From Yamagishiella unicocca (lineage: Eukaryota; Chlorophyta; Chlorophyceae; Chlamydomonadales; Volvocaceae), in contig BDSL01000048.1 in assembly GCA_003116995.1 (NCBI GenBank), positions 1 through 64,000 of the forward strand: a stretch of DNA of 64,000 nucleotides, given 5' to 3'. How positions within the stretch are numbered: position 1 is the first letter of the stretch; each line of letters opens with the position of its first letter. The translations under genes were made by a program, and so were the position numbers. Below, one piece after another: positions 46,701 through 57,661 of this stretch. The notes beneath the pieces are model-generated. The model ran no database searches. It was not told the origin of the DNA and saw only the letters and a program-made list of their open reading frames with translations.

Positions 46701-49700
46701 TCCTGTGTAGTACGACCGTGGTCCGACCGCAATGGCTGCCATGTAGGTTAAGGCCATTGCGGAGCGCTGGAAGTCTGTCAGCCTGCGCAGATCTGTGGGG
46801 GCCTGGAGAGATGCAACGAAGAAGCGCAAACGGCGCGAGGAGCAGCTGCGGAGGCAACTTGCGGAGGCGTCAGTGACGTTCGTGGCGGGGCGGCCGCGCA
46901 GCGCTCTGGACTTGCTGGGGCGGGGCGGCGGCGGTGGAGGAGGAGCCCAGCTAGTAGTGGGCGGTCAGGCTGCCGGGCAGCGGGCCCATTCGGTGAGGCG
47001 GGGCAGGCTGGCAAGGGAAGGAGTGGAAATTGGAGAAAGCAGGCAGGCGGGAACTGTGAGTTGAGGGCTGGAGATGGCCAGAGTTGGTCATGGCGGCCTG
47101 GTGGCTTGGGGGAGTGCTTCTTCTGTTGTTACACCCCTTCTGTTGTATGACACCCCGTTGCATTGATTCTGCACTTATTACAGGGGCGGAAGCGACGCTA
47201 CGAGGCATCCCCTGGGGCCGGCCCGTCGGGCCTGCAACTGCAGCTGCAGCACTCGGAGGTAGCGGAGTCGTCTTCAGCGGTGGGCCGTGAGCCCCTGACG
47301 CCACACCTGGACCTGGCGGCAGCGGTGGTGCCGGGATTGTGCCGGGCGCTGGAGAAAGAGGAACGAGGACAGGATCGCAGCAGCGGCGGAACGGTGACCA
47401 GTGGCGCTGCACTGTGGCGGCGGCGGCAGGTAATCTGGAAGCTGCTGCTGCTCAGCGGAGCGCTAGAAGCAGAGGCGCGCTGCGTCAGCTCCTATCAGGT
47501 GGGTGGGTGGTTTAGCATGAGCCTACACCCAGGATTCTGTCTCAGCCACACCGCCACGAGACTGCTGACCCGCCGTAAGTCATCAGTGCCCCACACACGT
47601 CATACCAAAGCCTGCAGGCATCGGCATCGACCTTACCCTGTGCCCTCCCAACCCCTTCAGCTGGAGGCTGCCGCGTGGCTCCGTGCCCGCCTGTCTTGCG
47701 GCCGCACCACCGGACCCCGGCCGCAGCGCCAGCCGCCAGCGGGCGAGCAGCTCACCCTTGCGGCGGCGCGCTGCACGGTTGGCGGCAGGGAGTGGAACAT
47801 CACGATGTGTGTTCAGGACGTTAGCGCGCAGCGGCTTGCAGCAACGGAAGCGGAGGCCGGCGGCTTTGGCAGCCCTGCAGCCAGTGCTTGGGACGGCGAC
47901 AGTGGAGCCCGCAGCAGCGAGAGCACTGCAGCAGCGGCGGCAGCGGTGGCGGCGACAGGGGGCCTCCTGATGTTAGTCGATGGTCGGGAGTTCGAAGCGG
48001 CGCTGGCGGCGGGAGCGGCGCCCGAGGAGGCGGCGGCCGAGTCAGGGCAGGACCTGGCCGAGAGGTGCGATGGCATCCCTTGGACTTTTTGGAAGGGGGA
48101 AATCGAGGAAGCGGTTTGAGGGAAGTACGTCGTTTATGTCATGCGCAAGGCTTCTGCTTGGGCTCCTTTGTGCCATCCTGTGTACGCCATACTTGAAGCC
48201 GCGGCTCATTTCATTTGCCCGCCCTTGCAGCTGGGAGCGTCTCTGTACGGTTCTCTCGTGCCTTCCTGCCGTACATCCCACGGAGCCGCAGCACCAGCCC
48301 CTACCGGTCATTGTGCTCACGCTGGCGAGCCCACAAGCGGCCGACGCCATCAGCTCCCACCTCGCAGCAACGGCAGCGGCAGCTTGGCCTTCGGCAGCGG
48401 CGGCCCGCGTGCTCTCGGCGCCTTCATCCGGCTCGGGGAGCAGTATCAGTGTTGCGTCCTTGGCGGAGGCGCCAGACGAGGTGCTAAGGCAGGCGCTGTC
48501 GTACATGGCAGAGTATGCACCCGTGTACGAGCAGGTATGACGGCGGCCGGCTTGCGACGCAACGAATCGATTACATCACGCGACATGTAGCAGGCTGGGA
48601 TCCCCTAACAACCCTGGAGACCTTCGGCTGGCCCCTCCCCATACCTTCAAACCTATTTGTCGTTTCGGTGACACTCTTTGATTGGGCAAGGGTGCTTGGG
48701 GTGCTTGCCATGCGTCGCCCTGGTTTTCTGTCTCTATCCTCCTGCCAATATTTCCCGAAACGCTGTGGTCGCAGGTGGTTGAGGTGGACCTGGAGGAGCT
48801 AGCCCGCGGCGCAGTGACAGAGGTGGTTTCGGAAATGGACTCACGAGGAGGCGCCGGGGCCACTGCCGCCGCCACCATCGCTGCCTTCAATCAGCTGGTG
48901 GCGGCGTATGAGGCAGCCGTATACGCGACAGCTTCATCTCCGTCGGCGCGGTGGGGCTTGCCTGCACCGGAGGTGCGAGGCGCTTAGGGCTCGCTGGTGG
49001 CTTCCTGCAGTCGCGCTCGGGAAGTCAGGAGCGGCAGTTGCTTCATTGGGGTCCGTGGACTGCGACTACCCCTCAGTTCCCACCGCATCTAACGCCTCTG
49101 TCGTGCCCCTCTCGTCCTTCCCCTATCATGACCGGCCGCTTGCCGCACTCTGCCGTGCCGGGGCAGGTCACACCGTCCGACGCCGCCGCAGCCCCCGCAT
49201 GCTGGGCGCCCCGCCGCATCCATACCGTGGCCGCAGCGCTGCGAGCGCTGCAGCTGCCACCGCTCCCGCCGGCCCAGCAGCAGCTACCTGGTGGTTCTTC
49301 CTTCCTGCCGCAGCTGTTAGGGCACATAGCCACATGGTCGGCTACCCTGGAGGCGCCCCGCCAGGCAATGTTGCTGGCATCGTTAGCGCCGGACGCATCC
49401 GGCAGACAGCGGTCCTTGATGCCGCTCCTGTCGAGGCCTCTGACGGCGCCGTCGCCTGCCGCACTGCTGGCGGCGCCTTCAGCGCCAGCCGCAAGCCCTG
49501 TGGGGATACAACGCACAGGCGGGGTGGGCTCGCCCGGGGGCTTGACACACGCCCCCAAACCGGCTGCGACGGCAGGGATGGGGGAAGCAGACGGAACGTA
49601 TCAGCAACACCCGGCTAGTGCCGCACCACTGTCGCTGTTGCGGACGCCGGTGGAGAACGGGACCGGCGCCGCTGCTTCCGCAGTCACGACTCCCCTCGGG

Positions 49701-50223
49701 GCCGTCTTCACGTCCACCCCGCACCGCTACGCGATGCTGCTAGCGGACGCCATGGCGACTCCCCTGGCAGGGCCAGTCGTTGCGCCCACGGAGGCGGCTG
49801 GAGCGACGAACGGCGGCGTGGCAAGGTGGCCACACAGGGCAGAAGAACCTGTCGCGACGGCGGCAGCGGCACAGCAGGAGCGGGTGCCCCAGGTGGCCAG
49901 CGAGTCGAAGCGGCAGGGAGTGGAGGCGCTGCTGGTGAGTTCCGGGAAGGTGGTTGGGCGGCATGGCGGGTCGAGTATGTAACAGTATCGTGGTCGCCGG
50001 ACAGTCCCTTCATGCATCCCCTCGCGCGCATAGGCTTGAGCTGCAGGCATGCTGCCTCAGGGCCACCAGGAGGTTTCGGAGCATCCAGGCGGCATTTGTT
50101 ATCTTGAACCCATTCAAGCATCACCAATACCTTCTCTTATTGTTGCAAGTCTGCTGCTGATTCCTACATTACCCCTTGCGATGTGTGCAGAAGCTGCGGG
50201 CCGCCCTTGGCAACCGGGCCTAA
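37780..50223 (+). CDS. SAC3/GANP-family mRNA export and processing factor, 26 exons
   Basis: Exons: 37780-37977, 38166-38276, 38512-39216, 39437-39680, 39954-40030, 40507-40590, 40964-41155, 41514-41570, 42210-42269, 42446-42493, 42758-42837, 43168-43273, 43546-43726, 44025-44174, 44444-44511, 44809-45166, 45435-45763, 46121-46266, 46496-46622, 46747-46992, 47184-47498, 47661-48064, 48231-48534, 48775-48972, 49167-49934, 50191-50223. All phases agree, giving 1862 aa. Residues 1-103 are Gly/Phe-rich and FG-nucleoporin-like; 104-338 contain an RGG stretch (GGRGGRGGRGGRF) and an acidic tract. The SAC3 signature GTCELMCPVAERKRRE ends at about 445, and the SAC3/PCI-like helical domain runs to about 715. 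A coiled coil (about 1030-1160) and an Ala-rich C-terminus follow. Known relatives act in TREX-2 at nuclear pores. The exon 16/17 border has alternatives (45162; 45438). Confidence 0.85.
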
Positions 50224-52462
50224 TAATCAGGCCCAGTAATCGCCGCCACCACCGCCAAGCTAGGACGTGGCTGTACTGTGCGCTGTGATTGACACGGCTT
50301 CTAGGTGCAGAACTTCCGTCAAAACCGCCATTTTTTGTGCGTCTGATGCTCGTTACCGTGTGCGTGGCCATTGGTAGTGCGTAGTGGCAGTGTGATGCTA
50401 CGGTGCTACACCGACACCCGTGCTTTCATACGGCACGCGTCCGTTCAAGATAGGGCGCAATGGACACAAGAGTAAGGCTATCATCAATAGGGATCAATCT
50501 TGTCACTTCCTCTTTTACGCCGATGACGCGTAAGTATCGGGCATTCGGGCTACCGCCAATGGTGGAGCCTCGAACATGATCGACCGCATAAGTCCGTTCC
50601 TAAAGCACAGTCAATGCTCGATCTCCAGACGAATGTCGGCGTAGTTGGCGCATTTCATAGAAATGTGCAGGTCGTCTTCGACAGCTCTGCTTTCAGCACT
50701 GCTTCAGCCTACAGTGTCGCTCATGCCTGGCTCGACCCTGGGGTCGGTTGACATCAAGGTCCCAGCATCCGAGGCTAAACCTCTGGTGCAATCCGCGAGG
50801 TATTACCTCATTAGCATGTCATGTCGAAGCATAACTGGCTTCCCAGTCCCCACCCTTAGGGCTAAACCCATCCATTGGCGGTAACTAGCGGTAAGGGCAG
50901 GCCTTGACCCCACCCGTTTCACTGTAAAACCTCGGATAACCCTTAACGGGTGTCCTAAGACATCGAACACCCTGTCTATCGCACTATCGGCAAAGTTACG
51001 AAGCTGTCGTCCGCTCGGCAGCTTGAGCGCATGGCGCTTGCCGTACAGGACCAGGATCGGCAACCAGTAGTCGTGCACATATAATAAAATTCAGATATAA
51101 CAGAGTAAGGCTACTGTACGAAGTATACGCACTGCTGCAAAATCTAGGAAGGATACGAAGAGCGTAGGGCAAATTTGTAATATCACTATCATTATTACGC
51201 ACTTTCTCCGCAAAATAATGATTCAAGCAGGCCCAATCTATATCTCTTAACACTTAGCATCGTACGTGAGTCCCATACGGCCAAAACAACGTTATCCCCC
51301 CAACTTCGATATGATAATCTGCTTGGGGCCCGTATGCGTTCCGCTGCATCTGCTTCTGCCCTTTCTGATTGGTCTCCTGCATCAATACGGCTACCTCAAG
51401 TGGTTCAAGAAGGAATGGGTCACATTCCGGTATTGGGCTAACAAGCTGAGAGGGTAAGGCACGAGCGACTCCCTTGCCTCCCCGCGGCTTATCAAGCTCA
51501 CATACATCGTGTGGTCTTTCATACGTGCTCAGGGGAAAGAGTAACACGGTAGGCACGCAGACGTCGACTCCAGAGCCTGCCAAGACAGCTGGGGGTGCCC
51601 CATCCGCAGGCTCAGGGCTAGCCGGCCAGGTAAATTGTAAATTGTTCTGCTGCAGTGATGGTATCTCCGCAAGATGGATTTCCTTACAAAGGCTAATCTG
51701 TGATGGTATCCACTTGCCTCGACGCCTGCCAGTTGCTCAGCCACGCAATCCGTCCGCCCTGCTTAATGTTCATTTCCCAGGGCGCGGGGTTGCAAACCTG
51801 CACAGAAGCAAGCTGTCCAACACACGCCTCGGATAAAAAGGACGAGTAATCCACTCAATCTCACCTGACACATTTGTAAGGCCTGCAGGATTCTCCCCTT
51901 CTCAAATCCAGCAATGCATGGATTCTACCCCATGCAGTCCGTACCCTCAATATTCACTCATTACTGCCGCTCATTCACCGCAAGGGACATGGAACAAAAC
52001 GCCAGCAGGTAGCCCTGCACAGCATCCCCAATCGTAATTCACCCAAAACGACTTCATAAAGCTCGACGTCTCCAGCTTCCTCTCTTCACATACACCGAGA
52101 CGTTTTGCACTATACGTACCGATATTTTATTCAAAAATCCAAGCTTATAGACACCGCGCATGGCGGCCGAGCCACTATGAGCAAAGCCATCAGAAGACAC
52201 TCGTGCCATCCGTCACGATATGGCTACCCGCCCTGCAGTCAACGCCTACGAGCGTCAACACAGGGCCCCTAAAACCCTACCCCCCCATGTTCCGAATCGC
52301 ACAACGTGAATTGTGCAGTGCGCGATGTACCATCCATCGTACTCTCGTGCGCGGTATTCGTCGCTCCGAAACATATCGCATGTCGCCACACTGCATACAT
52401 TACTGATGATGAGCTACAGCAAGCGCCCCACGCCCAACATCCGCACAATTTAGGGTCACGGC
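50224..52462. other. Intergenic region between the SAC3-type and GPAT genes (tail to tail)
   Basis: It holds the 3' ends of both genes and a probable retroelement relic (see 50430-51080). A TGTAA at 50923-50927 is the first plus-strand polyadenylation-like signal noticed after the SAC3-type stop, but at 700 bp it is distant. The remainder shows no gene. Confidence 0.4.
50430..51080 (+). mobile_element. Possible reverse-transcriptase relic
   Basis: A plus-strand frame (about 50443-50528) reads ...KAIINRDQSCHFLFYADDA before a stop. The FYADDA core matches the catalytic YADD box of non-LTR reverse transcriptases. Downstream frames contain many stops. Only the one motif supports the call; chance is possible. 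Confidence 0.3.
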
Positions 52463-54064
52463 TTACGAGGACTGAGCCCAGGGCTGCGAGAACTCCGGCC
52501 GGCTGGCACGGAAGACAGGGTCCTTGACGGCCTTATCGAGGATTGCGTAGGACTCCTTGACAGCAGCGTGTGCAGCCTTCGCCAGCGCTTGCTGTTGCTC
52601 CTGTGGATAATTTTTCGGGTGCCGGAATTTGAAAATAGCAATAATGATAAGCAAAACAGGACCGTCTCACAGCAGAGGAAAACATGCCGCAAGATCCAAA
52701 AATGAGTTCCTACGATTGAGTAATCGCCTCTGCTTGCCTGCGCATGCAGAGCTTCAATCGCAATTCGTATTGCCTCTAACTAGAGGATATGCCTACCCCG
52801 CGGCCCCCTTCAGAGCCAAACGCGACGATGTGCAATCCTAGTCACAGCGTGTATTTCCTTTGTGCATTTTCGTACAATTATCATGACGTACACGCCACAG
52901 CTCGATGCTTGGATTACATGAGCCTGCTGCCCAATACCATATCGCACTTTAATCATAAAATGCCTGTCTCACCTCCTTCTCTTGTGAGCCGCTAATGATG
53001 GCCGCAATATCAAGCTCCTCACAGAGGTAGATGCCCACTCCTGTGAAGTTCGTGACGCGCTGTTCGCCAATAGACTTGTCCACGGTCTTCGGCGGGGGCA
53101 TCATGGGGAACGAGTACATAGACATGGGGATCAGGTGGCCGGGCTGCTTTGCGCGCTGCGCAAGGTTGCGCATCAGCTCGACTGCTGATGGGTCGAAGAC
53201 GTCTGGCGTCCACTCATCGTTAGCGTTCGGGCGGTCACGACCGCCGCTGGGTGCAATCCACATGAGGGTGCCGCCTGCGTTAAGCTTGCGCTGCATCGCT
53301 ACAAGCGTTTTGCGGTTGGTCTCCATCTTCGAGGCTTTCAGCTCTGGCGCATCGTCCATATGTTTTTTCGAATGCACGCAGAAAAGATTGCGTCCCATGG
53401 AGAACGGCTTGCACATGGGGTCGGTAACGACGCGGTCGCCCGCCACGTAGATCACATCCGTCGCCAGGTTAGGGTGCGTCTTCGCCAGCATATGCGCAAA
53501 CACACCGGGATCTGCCTCCGTCTGGTGATTAGCCAACAGCACAACGTTGTGCTTCTGGTCAATGAGCTCCTGTACGCGGTCCCAACGCTCACGGTGGCCC
53601 AATACTGAGTTTTCGAAGTCAATGAGGGTAGCCACGTAGCGCTGGCCAAACTCGTAGTAGTTGTAAGGCTCAGTGATGCGAGTGTGGAAGGAGGGGAAGG
53701 TGTAGGGCTGCACCGCCTGAAGAAGCACGTTGTCCAGAATCGACGCCTGCACCTGGGTCACCAATTTCTCGTCCGCACTCGCCACGCCACTGGTCAAAAC
53801 TGCTTTCTTGTAATTGTCGTAGAAAAACTCCCAGGCAGGTTCCAGCTTGGCTGGCATTTTGCCCGAGGCGACCAGCCCCTTGATTACAGCCTTAAACTGC
53901 TGCTCAGTGACAACGACAGACAGCTTCTCCTGGTGAAACTGTACAGGCGCGACAGATGGCGCGCTGGTGGCGACAGGCGCAGCGGCGTGGGCAACAACAT
54001 GGCGCCCAGCCGAAAAAGGCCGGCGGCCATGTGCATTCACGCGCTGATAGCAACTCTGCAGCAT
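52463..54064 (-). CDS. Plastid glycerol-3-phosphate acyltransferase
   Basis: Exons 54064-52973 and 52600-52463 (GT-AG, phase 0) give 409 aa. It catalyses acyl transfer to sn-1 of glycerol-3-phosphate, the first step of plastid phosphatidate and glycerolipid synthesis. An N-terminal transit-like region (about 1-45, Ala/Ser/Arg-rich) precedes the soluble plastid GPAT fold. Motif I NHQTEADP has the catalytic H180 and D185. An arginine-containing block follows (MGRNLFCVHSKKH, 223-235), then IAPSGGRDRP (270-279) and a HLIPMSMYSFPMMPPP block (about 310-325). The C-terminus ends near FSQPWAQSS, like the SQPW ending I recall from plant plastid GPATs. The single intron is notable beside the heavily split neighbours. 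Without splicing the frame would end seven residues into the intron. Confidence 0.93.
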
Positions 54065-55355
54065 TCTGTCTAATTCTTTTTGGTAAAACGCTTAATATGG
54101 AAGATCGTTGAATTCTATACCAGCGCAATTGTGTCGTACTCGCGATAGACATATGTCTTCGTGGTGCCGATTTTAGGTTTTGCAACAGACTAACATCTAA
54201 GGATACTAGAGATGAATGATGTAGAAAATGTTGTCCAAGCCGTGCAGGAAGAACGTCCCTCATATGTCCAAGGCTTTTTGAGCCTGGGGTACCGGTATAA
54301 GCATCCATGGGCGCCCTTGAAGTTGCATATCAGCTGATGAAAACTAGACGAAGTTCGGTTGGGCTGCAACAATGACGGACAAGAGGGGCCCCACGCGGGC
54401 AATCCGGGTCGGACGATTTAGGGGTTTCATGGAAGGTAGCTTACGCTTGCATGTACAGTGTGGTATGGGAGGAGAGTTCTCCGGGGGTTCTCCACTCGAC
54501 ACAACCCCTGTGTCTCAAGTACATCGATTACATACAGCAGGGGACTGCAATACACAAGGCGTGTCAAGACGTGACAGAGAATGGTCGGATGGCGGCTATG
54601 ACATCCTGCGAGAGCTTCTAACTTTGCAGCGTTGCGATGTGGAGTGGATCATCCCATTGAACCTTCGTGTTGCAAACATGTGGCCCTATCAGTATGTCAC
54701 AGTACGACGGCAGACACGTATACGAATCGAGTGCCTACCGGTAGCGCCAGAGCAGGGTGGACTGCTCATTGGCGAGGCGGGACGAAACCTAATGACATGC
54801 CGCCCTATACCAGTCTAGAGACAGAGTGTGCCCATGTGTGCCATCACAGCAAGCGCCATATGGCGCCCAATGGCGCCCAATGGCGCCTTAAACCAAAAGT
54901 GTTGTACGTGTAATACACCATATTGAAGCTGCATTTCGGCAAACATTATGACAGGAAAACTTTACTTGTGCCGTTCGGGGGCCTTTGGGATTGGATGTGA
55001 CCTGATTTGAGGCTTGTGCTCTGGCGGTGCGCAGGGGCAAATGCAGGCCGCAGGAGGGCGGGATGGGCGGGGCAGGGGCAGCGGCACTTGGCCTTATGGA
55101 GCCCTGTAAGTTTTGTTGTTAGCGGACTTCGCCTGCCTCGACCTGCAGTGGCCTGGCGGGGTTGTTCGTCCGCGGCCTCTGGGCACACCGTAACGTGGTT
55201 AGTGTGGCCGCTGCCTTTGCTCCTTCTCGCTCAGTTTCCATTTACACTATCAGCGTTAATTATTCAACCCTGTGCTCACAACAAGAATACATCTCTTCGA
55301 TGTTGCTCATAAACAGAGAAGGACTGCGAAATTGCGGGACACATGTGCAGGGTAC
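54065..55355. other. Divergent intergenic region between GPAT and RPP2
   Basis: It contains the promoter of GPAT and the upstream region of the ribosomal gene. A short tandem of ATGGCGCCCA lies at about 54858-54888. A 148-codon plus-strand ORF (54372-54818) has no recognisable feature and is not called. Confidence 0.4.
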
Positions 55356-55362
55356 TATATAA
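55356..55362 (+). promoter_or_regulatory. TATA-box candidate for the P2 gene
   Basis: TATATAA lies 194 bp upstream of the ATG at 55556. Position and sequence suit a core promoter, but no transcript start supports it. Confidence 0.35.
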
Positions 55363-55555
55363 CAGCAGGTACACACAAAAAACGTATTATGATAGTGGTT
55401 ATATCGCCATTGACCAGCTTGTGGGTAGGCACCTTGGGCAGTTGCCGTACCGCAGGGCCCAAGCCGTCCTTGAATAATGCCGAAGCGCTTGTCGTCATTC
55501 TTTCTCCTTTCGCTATAAGCCAGACGGTACAGTCGGTTAAATCGATCCCGCGACA

Positions 55556-56470
55556 ATGCGTGTGGTCTCCGCTTACCTGCTGGTGGGTGAGGAGCTTTGT
55601 CGCACGAGTCGGCACTGTGACAAACTGTACTTTAACTCCCATTGCAACCATCTTCCCAGGCGGTTCTGGGGGGCAAGGAAAAGCCCACCGCCGATGACGT
55701 GAACAAGATTCTGGGCTCCGGTAAGAAGAGATGGCGGCTCAATAAATGCCAATGGCGGCTCTGTACCCATTGCTAAGCTGGATATGTGACCACCTATTCT
55801 TCTTTTATTTGTAGTCGGTGTTGAGGCCGAGGCTGAGAAGGTTAGCAAGCTCATCGCGGAGCTGGCGGACAAGGACCTGAGCGAGGTAATCATTTTGTTT
55901 TAAGTTTGTTTGGACCGTCTGCAATTATCCCCGCAACTGCTAATCATTCATGTAAATCCTGCTTGTCTGCAGGTGCTCGCCGCCGGTCGCTCCAAGCTGG
56001 CCTCCGTGCCGTCGGGCGGCGCCGCTGTTGCCGCTGCGGCCCCCTCGGGCGGTGCTGGTCCTGCTGCTGCTGCTCCCAAGAAGGAGGAGAAGAAGGAGCC
56101 CACCGAGGAGGAGGTGAGCCTTTGTGGCTTATTGGATTGCGTGCTTGAGGAATGGCGGGGTGTCAGCAATGCAAGGAAGCTTGCCACGTTTTTCTCCGAA
56201 ATATGCTGCGTCAGCGTTCGCGACCGACGCCGAAAGGTCATAAGGACGCGCGACACCCGTCAAAAAGCTTGGAAACATACAGGGACCAGCATGCTCGTTG
56301 CAATCGGTAAAACTGCCGGGCATATCATACTCCATACATATAAGCGTCGTAGCACCCTGGCAATATGTTTAAGGTTGAACCATAGAACCGTTGCACAGCT
56401 TGTACTCCTACTGATGTCTTCCCCCCCCCCCAATCATTCCCAGGACATGGGCTTCTCTCTGTTCGACTAA
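55556..56470 (+). CDS. RPP2: 60S acidic ribosomal protein P2
   Basis: Exons 55556-55582, 55660-55720, 55815-55885, 55973-56113 and 56444-56470, all GT-AG with agreeing phases, give 108 aa, normal for P2. The N-terminal dimerisation domain begins MRVVSAYLLAVLGGKEKPTA and continues through VGVEAEAEKVSKLIAEL. An Ala/Gly/Pro hinge and an acidic/lysine tract (KKEEKKEPTEEE) follow, then the invariant stalk tail DMGFSLFD, used to recruit elongation factors. P1 is excluded by the N-terminal sequence. The last exon encodes only the eight-residue tail behind a 330-bp intron. It acts in the ribosomal stalk in the cytosol. Confidence 0.96.
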
Positions 56471-56520
56471 ATGGAGTAGCGCTCGTGTTCGATGCGGTTT
56501 GTCGCCTCTCAACAGGCACT

Positions 56521-56525
56521 TGTAA
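56521..56525 (+). terminator. TGTAA polyadenylation signal of RPP2
   Basis: TGTAA, the chlorophycean polyadenylation signal, lies 51 bp after the stop codon, a usual 3'-UTR distance for a short ribosomal-protein mRNA. Confidence 0.6.
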
Positions 56526-57661
56526 CACCTGACCGTCAGCGATACTATGTGTGTTTCACTCGGACTTATTAGTACAAAAGGGCCATTGGACACGCAGCAC
56601 CAGTCGCCATAAGCAGGCTTACAGTCCCGTTTCTCATCCTGGTATCATGCCACTTCAATAGGTCAAAGAGCGCCAGCGAATGGTTTACAGTTGGAAAGAT
56701 TCCTTCGTCGCTCGTTTAGGTCATGCAGTACAATGACCATAGCGTACAAGGCTAGCCAGGGCTAGCGACGAAACACTGCATTCCAATGACTAAATATGGG
56801 TGGAAGCTACCGAAGACAGTGCCGTGGGATTTTACGAGTGAGAACGAAAGCTTGCTCCCCAGATGCAGGGGGTGATGTAATCCACGTAGGCATGTTGTCC
56901 ACCAAGGCTACATCGTTCCTACTGTCGTAAGTCAGTACTGACTCTGTACACGTTCGCGGTTGAGCTAGCAGTGAGCCTGTACCAAGTGGCACGAGGCAGT
57001 TGCAGGATTGCCATAACCGGCACTTTTTTGTCCACATGGAACCTAGTACCCCCCCCCACATAAATATGAAATCACAAAATTGCTACAAGGAAGCTCTCGT
57101 CTGTCATAACCGAAGGCAGGCACGCTCTCAATACAGCCCACGGAACCCGATGTAGGACAACCAGGAAACCTGTGCACAGCAGTTCTCTCTCAAATATGTC
57201 AAACAGGAAGAATACATCCCGCACACGCAGCATTATCATTATCTGAAACCATTCGGGCCAAGTTAAGCGGCAAGAAGGGCCATAACTTGTCGAAAAAATG
57301 GCTGAGGTTCTGGAATGACGCGGAGTATTAGTATGGAGGCCTCGGCACGCTCTCCAACGCTGACCTGCCAGCGTTCGTCAAACTGCGACAATAACCACGT
57401 TTCCAGGGTGTAGACCGCCATAACATGCCAAACACCGCTAGACCACCCTGCATGCCACTCGACATTGCTAGCAGCCCTCAAAGCTCAGGTAAGACCGGTA
57501 AGACCGCTACAGTAGAAGTATGCCTAGCTCCTTAGGTATAATGTCTCTTAACCACACCCGGCAGCCCGCAGGTGTCATCTGAAGCTATGTTCGTCGAGCG
57601 CCGGTTGACAAGCGCCGGTTAACAAGCCATTTCTTCCGTGCATAGCCACGCGGCGCTCGCA
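56526..57661. other. Intergenic region between two convergent genes
   Basis: No gene, repeat or RNA was recognised. It lies between the 3' ends of RPP2 and the minus-strand gene ending at 57662. Confidence 0.4.

Noticed and set aside
52268..52283. Second telomere tract (CCCTAAAACCCTA)
   Set aside because: Only about one and a half repeat units, which can arise by chance.
54372..54818. 148-codon plus-strand ORF between GPAT and RPP2
   Set aside because: No domain, no splice-compatible neighbours and no sign of coding bias beyond openness.
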